This document shows positions 43,456 to 52,355 of a stretch of DNA of 64,000 bases, one piece after another. The notes beneath the pieces are model-generated. The model saw only the letters and a list, made by a program, of their open reading frames with translations, did no database searches and was not told the DNA's origin. The stretch is from Domibacillus tundrae (GTDB lineage Bacteria > Bacillota > Bacilli > Bacillales > Domibacillaceae). The stretch covers positions 1 to 64,000 of the forward strand of contig NZ_LAJA01000001.1 of NCBI RefSeq assembly GCF_000970675.1, in the 5' to 3' direction. Each line of letters starts with the position of its first letter. The first letter of the stretch is position 1. The translations under genes were made by a program, and so were the position numbers.

Positions 43456-44310
43456 ATGATTATCAATCACAATATTGCAGCACTTAACACACATCGTCAG
43501 TTATCAAGTGCTTCTACGGCACAAGCTAAAAACATGGAGAAATTGTCTTCAGGTCTTCGTATCAATAAAGCTGGAGATGACGCAGCCGGTCTTTCAATCT
43601 CTGAAAAAATGCGTGGACAAATTCGTGGATTAGATCAAGCTTCCCGTAATGGGCAAGACGGTATCTCATTAATTCAAACAGCTGAAGGTGCGTTAAATGA
43701 AACGCATTCTATGCTTCAACGTATGCGTGAATTGGCAGTACAAGCTTCTAATGATACTAATACGACTGAGGATCGTCTTGCAATTCAAGCTGAAGCTGAC
43801 CAGTTAGGGAAAGATATTAACCGTGTCGCAAAAGATACTCAGTTCAACGGACAAGACCTGTTGACAGGTGGAGGCGGTCCAAATACTGATGGTTCATTTG
43901 CTTTTCAAGTTGGAGCAAATCAAGACCAACAGATTACTGTGAAAATTGGAGCAATGGATGCGGCTACCTTATTAGTTGCAACAGGAAGTACGGAAAGTGA
44001 TACTGCGATTGATATTAGTTCAGCATCATCCGTGGCAACAGCTGCTATTACTATTATCAATGATGCAATTAAAACAGTATCTACTGAACGTTCAAATCTT
44101 GGAGCTAACCAAAACCGTTTAGAATATGCAATCAACAACTTGAATACTTCAAGTGAAAACTTAACTGCTGCTGAATCTCGTGTACGTGACGTAGACATGG
44201 CGAAAGAAATGATGAGCCAAACGAAGAACTCTATCCTTTCTCAAGCAGCGCAAGCAATGCTTTCTCAAGCAAACCAGGCGCCACAAGGTGTTCTTCAGTT
44301 ACTTCGTTAA
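43456..44310 (+). CDS. hag: Major flagellin Hag
   Basis: A 284-residue flagellin with complete N-terminal ([17 protein letters not shown] ... [32 protein letters not shown]) and C-terminal ([34 protein letters not shown]) regions and a short central domain of about 70 residues. Codon choice (GCT, CGT, CAA, ACT) differs from the preceding genes and fits very high expression. It has its own sigma-D promoter, a CsrA-controlled leader and a terminator, so it is the main filament protein. It differs from the flagellin at 37.7 kb mainly in the central region. Confidence 0.95.
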   Translation: MIINHNIAALNTHRQLSSASTAQAKNMEKLSSGLRINKAGDDAAGLSISEKMRGQIRGLDQASRNGQDGISLIQTAEGALNETHSMLQRMRELAVQASNDTNTTEDRLAIQAEADQLGKDINRVAKDTQFNGQDLLTGGGGPNTDGSFAFQVGANQDQQITVKIGAMDAATLLVATGSTESDTAIDISSASSVATAAITIINDAIKTVSTERSNLGANQNRLEYAINNLNTSSENLTAAESRVRDVDMAKEMMSQTKNSILSQAAQAMLSQANQAPQGVLQLLR

Positions 44311-44324
44311 TTTTAACTTTATTG

Positions 44325-44355
44325 GGAAGAGGCTCTTTTGGAGTCTCTTTCATTT
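44325..44355 (+). terminator. Terminator of hag
   Basis: AAGAGGCTC / GAGTCTCTT stem (one G-T pair) with a short loop and TTTCATTT tail. Confidence 0.65.
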
Positions 44356-44423
44356 GAGGTATAAATGGTAAAATTAACTAATTAATCAGTACTTTATTAA
44401 TATAAATAGGGTGGGAATTATTA

Positions 44424-46568
44424 ATGGGTTCAACTAAAAAGAAGTTATTAAATAAAACAGTTGCACTAGGGTTATCAGTAGCATTGGTTTCTCCTTTTGC
44501 TGTCTTATCAGATAAAGGGATTAAAGCTATAGCTGCAGATGCACCAACAACGGGAGCCATTGCATTTAGCTTGTTAGATGATGATGGCAAGAAGTTTGTA
44601 GCATCTGAGAACGTAGTATTCAACAATCTGTCCCAACTAACAGGTGGTCTTGTTGATCATACATCTGCATGGGGATATGGTGATGGCACTAGTGGGGTTG
44701 CTAACGCTGGAACTGCTGCAATAACAAAAGATACGCTTCAACCTGGTAAATACGCAGTAACTGCAAAAGTAAGTGATACATTAAGTGTTACCAGTTTTGT
44801 AGATGTTAAAGCAGGGACTAAAGCCACAAGTGTTAAAGCAATTGCTCTTCCTACAGCCGGAGACGTTGACAAGGCGAAATCCGGAAAAATCAGCAGTGTT
44901 GTTGCACCGAATGCAACGGTTGTTGTTAAAAATGCAACGACTGCATGGACAACAAAAGCTGATGCTAATGGTAAGTTCACTGTATACGTGCCTGCCGGTT
45001 CTTATGATGTCATTGTTGATTCAGATGCTGATAAGAAAAATACTAAATACTCGATCAAAGTCCAAGCAGGTCAAAACAACTTGCCGTTTGATGATTTAGC
45101 AGCTGATTCAGTTGCTGATGATACACTAGGCTATGTATTAGTAAACGATAATGCGGGTCAACCTAGCATAAATGCTGCCTCAAAGGAATACAAAGGGAAA
45201 GCGATTCAAAATTCAAAGGTACAGGCTTACTCTGTTGATGATAATGCAACTGCAGACGACACGACAGATGATGTGTACACACTGATTGGCGAAACCGTAA
45301 CTAAGAAAGGAACTGGCACATCTACAATTGGAGATTTCTCCATTAAGCTAAAAGAAGCTCAGCCAGGTAAAAAGATTCAGCTTGTTGTAGAAGATGAGGC
45401 GCTTAATAGCTATTCACCTACTCTAGTTCCTTTGCCAGCAATTGATCCAGGATTTGCAGCTATGACAAACGCAGTAGTGGGTAAAGATGTTACTATTACT
45501 TTCACTGATAAATCAGGAGCATTGCTGACTTCTCAAGACTTAGCAGTATCATTAAAACTAGGCACAGGAGCCGCTGTTCCTTTAACAAAAGTGACAAAAG
45601 TTGGTACTGTAACAACTGGTGATTATACAATTACGAGTGGGAAACTTACAATCCTAAACAAAACTATTCTAGATAACATAACAGATTTTACACAAGATAC
45701 AACTTTTACTATTAGTGTTACAGCTTCAAATTTTGAAGATTCAACTGTAAATCAAATTGTTAAAGCAGTGGCTGCACCATCACTAACTGCGTCTGTGGCA
45801 AAAGCTACAACTGAGGGTGTTAAACTAACTGCAGCAGCAACCAGAAATACAACAAATGAAATTCGCTACAAAATCTCTTCAACTTCAGTAGATACACCTA
45901 AATTGTATTCAACAGTTTCGGACACAACAGCATTACCAGCAAGCCCGACTGATGACATTACAGGTGTAGATGCAACAACAAATAAATATTTAGCTGTTTA
46001 CGAGTTAAATGCAGATGATCAGATTGTGAAATTCAAACAGCTGACACTTACTGCAACGAATATTAAAGCAGTTACAGCAGTTACATTGGCGACTGGATCC
46101 CTAGGTACAGCTGGTAATAACGAAATTACTGGATTAACTTCAGCGAAAAAATACAAAGTAACTGAAGGAACTACAGTATCTTACGTTAAAGCTGATGGAA
46201 CATTAGGTACATTAGCAGATGTTGCAGCATTAACAGGAACGAAAATTACCGGTTTAACAAACGGTAAAACTTACAAGGTAGAAGATGCTAATAGCGTACC
46301 AACAGTAGCTACTGCGATTACGGCTCAAACTGGAGCTGTAGGAACTGCAGTAACAGTGGATGCAACTAACACGTTTGCTGACGCTGATACAACAGATACG
46401 TTAACTTTAACCGCTGTTTCCGATACTACAGCTACAGCAACAGTAAATGTCACAGGTAAGACAATCACTATAACACCAGTAGCTGCAGGCACAGCAACTA
46501 TCACATTAACCGCTGATGATGGGTTCGGTGGAAAAGTTTCAACCACATTTACAATTACGGTATCATAA
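44424..46568 (+). CDS. Large secreted surface protein with Ig/cadherin-like repeats
   Basis: A 714-residue exported protein, not assigned to a known family. A signal peptide (KKKLLNKTVALGLSVALVSPFAV) probably ends near residue 38. The mature part is very rich in Thr, Ala, Asp and Val and poor in Cys. It looks like a chain of beta-sandwich domains: a carboxypeptidase-regulatory-like unit near 165-215, repeated unit-like GLTSAKKYKVTEGT / GLTNGKTYKVEDAN near 560-630, and a final cadherin-like domain (FADADTTDTLTLTAVSDTTATATV ... DDGFGGKVSTTF). There are no SLH domains and no LPXTG. Codon use is AT-rich like hag. It could be an S-layer or adhesin protein exported by SecA2. Confidence 0.75.
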   Translation: MGSTKKKLLNKTVALGLSVALVSPFAVLSDKGIKAIAADAPTTGAIAFSLLDDDGKKFVASENVVFNNLSQLTGGLVDHTSAWGYGDGTSGVANAGTAAITKDTLQPGKYAVTAKVSDTLSVTSFVDVKAGTKATSVKAIALPTAGDVDKAKSGKISSVVAPNATVVVKNATTAWTTKADANGKFTVYVPAGSYDVIVDSDADKKNTKYSIKVQAGQNNLPFDDLAADSVADDTLGYVLVNDNAGQPSINAASKEYKGKAIQNSKVQAYSVDDNATADDTTDDVYTLIGETVTKKGTGTSTIGDFSIKLKEAQPGKKIQLVVEDEALNSYSPTLVPLPAIDPGFAAMTNAVVGKDVTITFTDKSGALLTSQDLAVSLKLGTGAAVPLTKVTKVGTVTTGDYTITSGKLTILNKTILDNITDFTQDTTFTISVTASNFEDSTVNQIVKAVAAPSLTASVAKATTEGVKLTAAATRNTTNEIRYKISSTSVDTPKLYSTVSDTTALPASPTDDITGVDATTNKYLAVYELNADDQIVKFKQLTLTATNIKAVTAVTLATGSLGTAGNNEITGLTSAKKYKVTEGTTVSYVKADGTLGTLADVAALTGTKITGLTNGKTYKVEDANSVPTVATAITAQTGAVGTAVTVDATNTFADADTTDTLTLTAVSDTTATATVNVTGKTITITPVAAGTATITLTADDGFGGKVSTTFTITVS

Positions 46569-46575
46569 AAAAGAG

Positions 46576-46608
46576 AAAGAGACTCTAGACATTCTAGGGT
46601 CTCTTTTT
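46576..46608. terminator. Terminator after the surface protein
   Basis: AAAGAGACTCTAGA / TCTAGGGTCTCTTT, three-base loop, T5 tail. Confidence 0.85.
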
Positions 46609-46738
46609 ATGCACTCTTATTTTCTATCACAGGCTGTCTGTAAGGTATTTTATTCTTCATAATGCTAAACACTATGTTTACTAGCATTCTTTCTACATAG
46701 ACCATAGCTTGGTTCTCTCCAGCATTTCGAAAGCCCAT
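46607..46738 (-). pseudogene. Transposase-like C-terminal remnant
   Basis: On the minus strand a 43-codon stretch reads NAGENQAMVYVERMLVN, then IVFSIMKNKIPYRQPVIE, and ends in TAA, bounded upstream by an in-frame TAG. The wording recalls the C-terminal helix of IS110-type transposases (methylated-looking RMLVNIVFSIMKNKIPYR end). No terminal repeats or further transposase motifs were found, so this is a remnant at best. Confidence 0.35.
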
Positions 46739-46871
46739 CTACTCGCCACCCCTGTACCTAGAAACTGCAAAAGTAATGGAAATCGGTGTCCGTCCTATTC
46801 GGCTAAAGTGTAGGCGGCAAAGAATGAAAAAACCAAAAAAATAAATAGATATTATAATTCTGAATCAATGA

Positions 46872-46905
46872 TAAAGCCCTTATTCCCTTGCCGGAGTAAG
46901 GGCTA
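46872..46905 (+). terminator. Hairpin ahead of the small-gene cluster
   Basis: AGCCCTTA / TAAGGGCT with a 13-base loop followed by ATTTCTATTT. Lying 24 bases before the first small gene, it is either a terminator or an attenuator-like leader hairpin. Confidence 0.5.
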
Positions 46906-46928
46906 TTTCTATTTGAGGAGGAGTTGTA

Positions 46929-47006
46929 ATGAAAGAATACGGAATGAATGAGAAAGAGCAGCTGACTTTGTTTGAAATGCCCGTAGAAGGAAAAGGATAT
47001 CTTTAA
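46929..47006 (+). CDS. Small protein of 25 residues
   Basis: ATG at 46929 follows GAGGAGGAG at good spacing and opens a 25-codon frame (MKEYGMNEKEQLTLFEMPVE...) that stops one base before the next gene. The strong ribosome binding site and tight packing support translation. It could be a leader peptide or a true small protein; no family recognised. Confidence 0.5.
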   Translation: MKEYGMNEKEQLTLFEMPVEGKGYL

Positions 47007-47007
47007 T

Positions 47008-47322
47008 ATGGATGTCATGAAATGGTTTGTCGAACAGTTGGAACAGATGACCGGTGAACGTGCGCTTCTAGAAGAAGTTGGATTTGAAGCGGTAGAACTG
47101 TACCACGATGAAATCGGGAATGAATTTATCCCGCTGGCCCATCTGGCGAAGCTCCCAGACCCGCTTCTCGTCGAAACGTTTGTGTACCACGACAGCGAAG
47201 GATGCGAGTGGATCGCGGGTATTGTTATAGGAGAGCATGGCGAAGGAGAGCTGTATACATTCTGGATGAGGAACGGCGAAAGCGTTAAGCGTGAATTCAC
47301 AAAGGAAAAGAGGGAGTTATGA
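47008..47322 (+). CDS. Hypothetical protein, 104 residues
   Basis: Acidic, mixed alpha/beta protein (MDVMKWFVEQLEQMTGERALLEEVGFEAVELYHDEIGNEF) without recognised domain, signal peptide or membrane segment. AAAGGA within the preceding small gene serves as ribosome site. It overlaps the following gene by four bases, so the two are coupled. Small co-transcribed genes of this kind are often of phage or plasmid origin, but no hallmark gene is nearby. Confidence 0.65.
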   Translation: MDVMKWFVEQLEQMTGERALLEEVGFEAVELYHDEIGNEFIPLAHLAKLPDPLLVETFVYHDSEGCEWIAGIVIGEHGEGELYTFWMRNGESVKREFTKEKREL

Positions 47323-47579
47323 TGGAAGAAAGATACCATCGCATTGTTGTAGACGGAGAAACGTATTATAGAGAGTACTGCGAAAGGATTGACCGGTACG
47401 GGAACGAACTGCTCACAGAAGAAGAGCTGATTGAAACGTTGCTTTGGGAAGTTGTTGAGGATGAAATTACAGTGGACCACCACAGAGTTGAAAATGCCCT
47501 TCGGCGCATGATGGACCAAACCGACCAGAACCTAATCCGAAACTACATTCTATTTCTTGAACGGCAGCTGAGTGATTGA
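47319..47579 (+). CDS. Hypothetical protein, 86 residues
   Basis: Strongly acidic, helical protein (YHRIVVDGETYYREYCERIDRYGNELLTEEELIETLLWEVVEDE). No known domain recognised. Start ATG at 47319 overlaps the previous stop (or ATG at 47322); AAGAGGGAG is upstream. Third member of the small operon. Confidence 0.65.
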   Translation: MMEERYHRIVVDGETYYREYCERIDRYGNELLTEEELIETLLWEVVEDEITVDHHRVENALRRMMDQTDQNLIRNYILFLERQLSD

Positions 47580-47729
47580 GAGACTGCTCACGACATTACT
47601 AAGTACGACAAAGTATAACAGCGTAAAACTTAGTCATTCCATAGGTTTCTACCAAAAAGAAAACCGAAAAACTGACGACATTATTATAGTACTGGCGTGA
47701 GTGTGTAGCCTTGCGATTCGAAAAAAGGT

Positions 47730-48004
47730 GAACCTGGGGCGAGCTGCTTGTCGGCATTGTGCTCATTGCCGGGGTGCGTACAGTACCAGCGTTGATTGCG
47801 GGAGCGTTTATGAACTTGAACTTCTTGTGGGCCGGCACAGTCAGCACAAATCCGACATTACTTTTAGCAGCGGTTGTTCTATTGTTTGCGGCAAAAGGAG
47901 CAATGTCTTACGGTGGCGACCGGTTCTTGATGCCGGTGATGATGAAAAAAGTTCAGGCGTGGAAACAAAATCACCCGCGCAAGCATATGCCGAAAAGTGC
48001 ATAA
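47730..48004 (+). pseudogene. 5'-truncated DoxX-family membrane protein
   Basis: The frame reads GELLVGIVLIAGVRTVPALIAGAFMNLNFLWAGTVSTNP and continues to DRFLMPVM, which is the C-terminal half of a DoxX/DoxD-type membrane protein. A TGA lies in frame just upstream and the N-terminal half is absent. A GTG at 47759 could start an 81-residue fragment, but it lacks a clear ribosome site. The region 47580-47729 in front shows nothing recognisable. Confidence 0.7.
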
Positions 48005-48009
48005 CAAGA

Positions 48010-48044
48010 AAAAAGTATCTTTGAGCCCAAAGATGCTTTTTTTC
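48010..48044 (+). terminator. Terminator after the DoxX remnant
   Basis: AAGTATCTTT / AAAGATGCTT stem with GAGCCC loop and a T7 tail. Confidence 0.8.
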
Positions 48045-48217
48045 GGTTCACAAGCATGTTTGTTAGATTATCTGACAATAAACATATAAAAATTAGATAA
48101 TAAAGATAAAAATTAATTTATCTTTAGTGAAATTGAACAATGACTCTCTGTTATTTTCAGATTATACTGTAAATAGATTCATTAATGTTATGAAAAATAA
48201 CATGAAGAGGTGAAGAG

Positions 48218-48940
48218 ATGGAACTGGTTATTCAAGATGTAAAGAAAAGCTTTCGGCAGCAGCAAGTTTTAAGTGGAATTAATCTACATATAAAAACGCA
48301 TGAATTCATTTGCGTGCTTGGTCACAGCGGCTGTGGGAAATCGACGTTATTGAATTTGCTGGCCGGGTTTACCCGCCCGGATTCCGGCAGCGTTGTGGTG
48401 GATGGCGAACCCGTGCAGAGTCCTTCGAAAGATCGGGGTGTTGTTTTTCAAGAGCACTCCTTATTTCCCTGGTATACGGTGCTTGAGAATGTTTTGTTTG
48501 GTCCGGAAGTTCAAGGTATCGATAAAAAGGAAGCAGAGCAAAAAGCGAGAAAGTATTTGAACATGACAGGGCTTGGTGAATATGCGGATCATTATCCCTC
48601 TCAGCTGTCTGGCGGGATGAAGCAGCGGGTTGGCATTGCTCGGGCGCTTGCGGCGGAACCGAAAATCTTATTAATGGATGAGCCGTTTGGCGCGCTTGAT
48701 GTGTTCACAAAAGAAAATATGCGCAATGAACTGATCGATATTTGGTCCAAGCTGAAAACGACGATTATTTTTATTACGCACGATATATCTGAAGCCATTT
48801 ATTTAGCCGACCGGATCATTGTGATGAAGGAAGGGTTTGTCGCAAGTGATATGAAGGTGGAGATTCCCCGGCCGCGCCAATATACCGATGACGGGTTTGC
48901 GGAGATGGCTGTGAAAATTGAACGCACGCTCGTGCAGTAA
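48218..48940 (+). CDS. ABC transporter ATP-binding protein (SsuB/TauB type)
   Basis: Nucleotide-binding subunit of 240 residues for a nitrate/taurine/sulfonate-type importer. Walker A GHSGCGKST (residues 35-43), signature LSGGMKQR, Walker B ILLMDEP and the switch histidine in FITHDISEA are all present. AAGAGGTG precedes the start; an inverted repeat GTTAT-GAAAA-ATAAC lies just upstream (48187-48201) and could be an operator. First gene of a four-gene unit with permease, binding protein and allantoinase-like hydrolase. Confidence 0.9.
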   Translation: MELVIQDVKKSFRQQQVLSGINLHIKTHEFICVLGHSGCGKSTLLNLLAGFTRPDSGSVVVDGEPVQSPSKDRGVVFQEHSLFPWYTVLENVLFGPEVQGIDKKEAEQKARKYLNMTGLGEYADHYPSQLSGGMKQRVGIARALAAEPKILLMDEPFGALDVFTKENMRNELIDIWSKLKTTIIFITHDISEAIYLADRIIVMKEGFVASDMKVEIPRPRQYTDDGFAEMAVKIERTLVQ

Positions 48941-48954
48941 AGGAGGCAAAAAAC

Positions 48955-49812
48955 ATGGAACAAGTAAAAAATGTGGAAAAGCCGAAGCTGCCCGTGACGA
49001 CTGTTCCATTGAAAATTAATACTGAAAAAAAAGAGCATTTTGCGAAACGGATGATTCCAATCCTTACGTTTTTTATTGTATGGGAAATCGTTTCAAGGGC
49101 GAACATGGCACTAGAACTGGCCAATCCAATGTTTTTCCCACCGCCAAGCCATATTGCGGTCCGGGCTGTGGAAATGATGCAGGAAGGCATTGTGTTTGTG
49201 AGTCTTCTGTCGAGTACGCTGCGCATTTTTGCTGGCTTTATTATCGGTGCAGCACTTGGCATTGGTCTAGCGCTTTGGATTGGAAAATCGAAGAAAATGG
49301 AAGAGTGGGCTACTCCTATTTTAAATATGATTGGTCCGATTCCTTCTCTGGCTCTCCTGCCGTTGTTTATTATCTGGTTTGGCATTGGCGAAGTGCCGAA
49401 AGTGATATTAATTGCCTGGACAGTGTTTTTCCCAGTGCTGACGAATACGGTGGAAGGAATTAAATCGGTTAATTCCAATTACATCCGCTCCGCGCTCAGC
49501 CTTGGGGCCAGTGAAAGACAGATTTACCGGAAAGTCATTTTGCCTTCTGTGCTGCCGAATATTTTATCCGGCTGCCAGATCAGCCTTGGCCTTGCGTTTT
49601 CGGCACTTATTGTTTCAGAAATGATGGGGGCAACATCGGGTCTCGGCTACATTATTGTGGATGCCCGTAACTTCTTTAAATTATCGGATATGTATGTCGC
49701 GATTATTTTAATCGGCATTGAATACAGCTTGTTTTCATTCATGTTAAAACAAGTGGATCGCCGGATGCTTTCCTGGAGACAGGGTGGTTTTTCCCAGGCA
49801 GTTGAAAAATAA
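48955..49812 (+). CDS. ABC transporter permease (SsuC/TauC type)
   Basis: Membrane subunit of 285 residues with about six helices and the BPD_transp_1 coupling loop (EGIKSVNSNYIRSALSLGASERQIYRKVILPSVLPNILSG) that contacts the ATPase. AAAGGAGG precedes the start. It forms the importer with its two neighbours. Confidence 0.9.
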   Translation: MEQVKNVEKPKLPVTTVPLKINTEKKEHFAKRMIPILTFFIVWEIVSRANMALELANPMFFPPPSHIAVRAVEMMQEGIVFVSLLSSTLRIFAGFIIGAALGIGLALWIGKSKKMEEWATPILNMIGPIPSLALLPLFIIWFGIGEVPKVILIAWTVFFPVLTNTVEGIKSVNSNYIRSALSLGASERQIYRKVILPSVLPNILSGCQISLGLAFSALIVSEMMGATSGLGYIIVDARNFFKLSDMYVAIILIGIEYSLFSFMLKQVDRRMLSWRQGGFSQAVEK

Positions 49813-49838
49813 ACTAGAGAACCGTGGAGGAAGAGAAA

Positions 49839-50888
49839 ATGAAAAAATGGTTTTTACTGCTTGTCTCATCAATTTTACTATTTGCGTTAGCGGCATGTGG
49901 AAATGAAACAGAAGATGCGGACGCAACAGATTCAGGATCAGGAACGGACGTGGAGTTAACTGATTTTACGCTAGTTGGTGTGCGTGATGCGCAAATTTCG
50001 TCCCAGCAAATTATCGCGGATAAAATGGGGTATTTTGAAGAAGAAGGCTTGAATGTAACGAATAACCTGGTGGAAAGCGGACCGGATATCGGGCCGATGG
50101 TTGCGGGAGGAAGCGCCCCGATCAGCTTGCAGACAAACTTCATGGATATTATTTTATCGTCAACAGGCGTTGGCGTGAAAATTGTAGCACCGCTTGCGCA
50201 AATTGCCGGAACACAGGCAGTGGTTGCGGGACCGGATGCTGGTATTAAGTCGCCGAAAGATTTGGAAGGCAAAACAATTGGTATCCCGACTGGCGCAGAC
50301 GTTGTGATTGCGATCAACAACATGGCAGAAGAGTATGGCGTTGATATGGAGAAAGTGAAAGTGGCAAATTTAGCGCCGAGTGATGCGTTAATGGCACTTC
50401 AAAGCGGTGATATTGATGCGATGGCCGCTTGGGAGCCATTTATTACAAAAGGCATTGCAGCAGGAGGCACATTCTTATTCAGTGGCACATCGAATGCACT
50501 TGAAGGAGAAGCGAAGCCAGTGGACTGGATGAGTGTTCACACAACGCTTCAAGTAACGGATGATTTCCTTGAAGAAAATCCGAATACGGTGAAAGCAGTC
50601 ATTCGCGCATTGAATAAAGCAACAGCGTATATTAATGATAACCGTGAAGAAGCTGTGGCGGTTTTAGCACCGGAACTTCATTTGTCAGAAGAAGAGCTGA
50701 CGGAAATCATGAACCGGAACGTGTACGACATGACAGCAGACGAATCCTTTATCGACGGCAGCAACGGAACAGCTGTTACTGATTATTTAATGAGTGTCGG
50801 CAACATTAAATCCGTACCAGAGCAGTCCGACTATATTGACTTGTCTTTACTGAAAGAAGTCGATCCGACGCTCGTCACAGCAAAATAA
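49839..50888 (+). CDS. ABC transporter substrate-binding lipoprotein (NMT1/TauA-like)
   Basis: A 349-residue extracellular binding protein. The signal peptide ends in the lipobox LALAAC, followed by an acidic linker. The mature domain resembles the NMT1/SsuA/ThiY group (GVRDAQISSQQIIADKMGYFEEEGLNV, GKTIGIPTGADVVI). This group binds sulfonates, nitrate or thiamine-precursor pyrimidines; linkage to a cyclic amidohydrolase suggests a ureide, hydantoin or pyrimidine. The ATG at 49839 has GGAGG eight bases upstream. Confidence 0.88.
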   Translation: MKKWFLLLVSSILLFALAACGNETEDADATDSGSGTDVELTDFTLVGVRDAQISSQQIIADKMGYFEEEGLNVTNNLVESGPDIGPMVAGGSAPISLQTNFMDIILSSTGVGVKIVAPLAQIAGTQAVVAGPDAGIKSPKDLEGKTIGIPTGADVVIAINNMAEEYGVDMEKVKVANLAPSDALMALQSGDIDAMAAWEPFITKGIAAGGTFLFSGTSNALEGEAKPVDWMSVHTTLQVTDDFLEENPNTVKAVIRALNKATAYINDNREEAVAVLAPELHLSEEELTEIMNRNVYDMTADESFIDGSNGTAVTDYLMSVGNIKSVPEQSDYIDLSLLKEVDPTLVTAK

Positions 50889-50940
50889 AAAGTATGGCCT
50901 CCTGAAAAAAGGGGGCTCTTCTTTATTGGAGGAATCAGGA

Positions 50941-52311
50941 ATGTATGAGTTGATTATTCGAAACGGCACTGTTGTTACGCCGGAAGCGGAACAAAAAGCA
51001 GATATTGGCATTCGAAATGGCGTGATAGAAGAGGTGGCAGCATCGATTCAGGCAAATGCTGAAAAAGAAATCGATGCGTCCGGCCTGCAAGTGTTTCCGG
51101 GAGCTGTTGATGTCCATGTTCATTTCAGCGAGCCGGGACGCGCAGAATGGGAAGGGTTTCGGACTGGTTCACGCATGCTTGCGTCCGGCGGGATTACGAC
51201 GTTTGCGGATATGCCGCTGAACGGGATTCCGTCGACGGTGGATGAAGCGGCGCTCCTTCAAAAGGCAGCGATTGGAGAAGCACAGTCCCTTGTTGATTTT
51301 GCCTTCTGGGGCGGGCTGGTGCCGGGGAAACTGGGTGAGCTTGAAGGCTTGGCTGGCGCTGGGGCGATGGCGTTTAAGGCGTTTATGTCCCCGACCGGCA
51401 ACGCGGAATTTGAAGCGGTGGGCGATGTTGATTTGCTGGAAGGAATGAAGCGGATAGCAGAGCTTGGGAAGGTACTGGCGCTTCATGCGGAAAGCGGACC
51501 GGTGACGACGTTTTTAGCGGAACAAAAACGCCGCAAAGGACTGACCGGTGCGGATGATTACCTGGCAACGCGGCCAATTTCGGCGGAAGTGGAAGCGGTG
51601 GAGCGAGCGATTTATTATGCGACGCTGACAGGATGCCCGCTTCATTTTGTTCATATCAGCAGTGCGGAGGCGGTGGCGGTGATTCAAAACGCACGCGCTG
51701 CTGGTGTGAATGTGACGCTTGAGACGTGCCCGCATTATTTGCTTTTGTCGCATGAAACGCTGAAGGAAAAGGGAGCAGTGGCAAAATGCGCGCCGCCGCT
51801 TCGGGAAAAGCCGGACCAATTAAAGCTTCGCGCTGCGCTGAAAGCAGGGCAGATTGATTTTCTAACGTCCGATCATTCGCCGTGTACACCTGATTTAAAA
51901 GAAATGAAAGATGGAAGCTTTTTAGATGCATGGGGCGGTATTAGCGGCGGCGGGCAGACACTTCTTGCGGCAATCCAGTTTGCGAAAGAAGAGAATGTTC
52001 CACTGACGACTGTCGCCAAATGGACCGCTGAAAAACCGGCGGAGCGATTCGGATTGGCGCACCGAAAAGGCCGGATTGCGCCGGGGATGGATGCAGATTT
52101 TGCGATCGTATCGATGGAACAGACGCACTTGGTGACACCGGACAATTTTTATGCCAAGCATCCGATCAGTGTGTATATGGGCGTAACCTTTCCGGCGTCG
52201 GTGCAGTCCGTTTATATTCGCGGACGGGAAGTGTTCACAAAGGAAAAAGGACCTGCTGAGGGGGCAGCTGGAAAATGGCAGCTTGATAGTGTCCGCCCCC
52301 CGGTTCTTTAA
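50941..52311 (+). CDS. Allantoinase-like cyclic amidohydrolase
   Basis: Metal-dependent amidohydrolase of 456 residues, closest in pattern to allantoinase AllB (PucH). Metal ligands are visible as DVHVHF, the carboxylated lysine in AFKAFMSP, HAES, HFVHIS and the catalytic aspartate in TSDHSP. The ATG at 50941 follows GGAGG by eight bases. It probably opens the ring of the compound brought in by the ABC importer. No other purine-degradation genes (uricase, allantoate amidohydrolase) lie in the window, so hydantoinase or dihydropyrimidinase-type activity cannot be excluded. Confidence 0.82.
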   Translation: MYELIIRNGTVVTPEAEQKADIGIRNGVIEEVAASIQANAEKEIDASGLQVFPGAVDVHVHFSEPGRAEWEGFRTGSRMLASGGITTFADMPLNGIPSTVDEAALLQKAAIGEAQSLVDFAFWGGLVPGKLGELEGLAGAGAMAFKAFMSPTGNAEFEAVGDVDLLEGMKRIAELGKVLALHAESGPVTTFLAEQKRRKGLTGADDYLATRPISAEVEAVERAIYYATLTGCPLHFVHISSAEAVAVIQNARAAGVNVTLETCPHYLLLSHETLKEKGAVAKCAPPLREKPDQLKLRAALKAGQIDFLTSDHSPCTPDLKEMKDGSFLDAWGGISGGGQTLLAAIQFAKEENVPLTTVAKWTAEKPAERFGLAHRKGRIAPGMDADFAIVSMEQTHLVTPDNFYAKHPISVYMGVTFPASVQSVYIRGREVFTKEKGPAEGAAGKWQLDSVRPPVL

Positions 52312-52355
52312 GAGGGCACTGTATGATATGCTTGTTCAAAAAGGAGTTTATCTAC

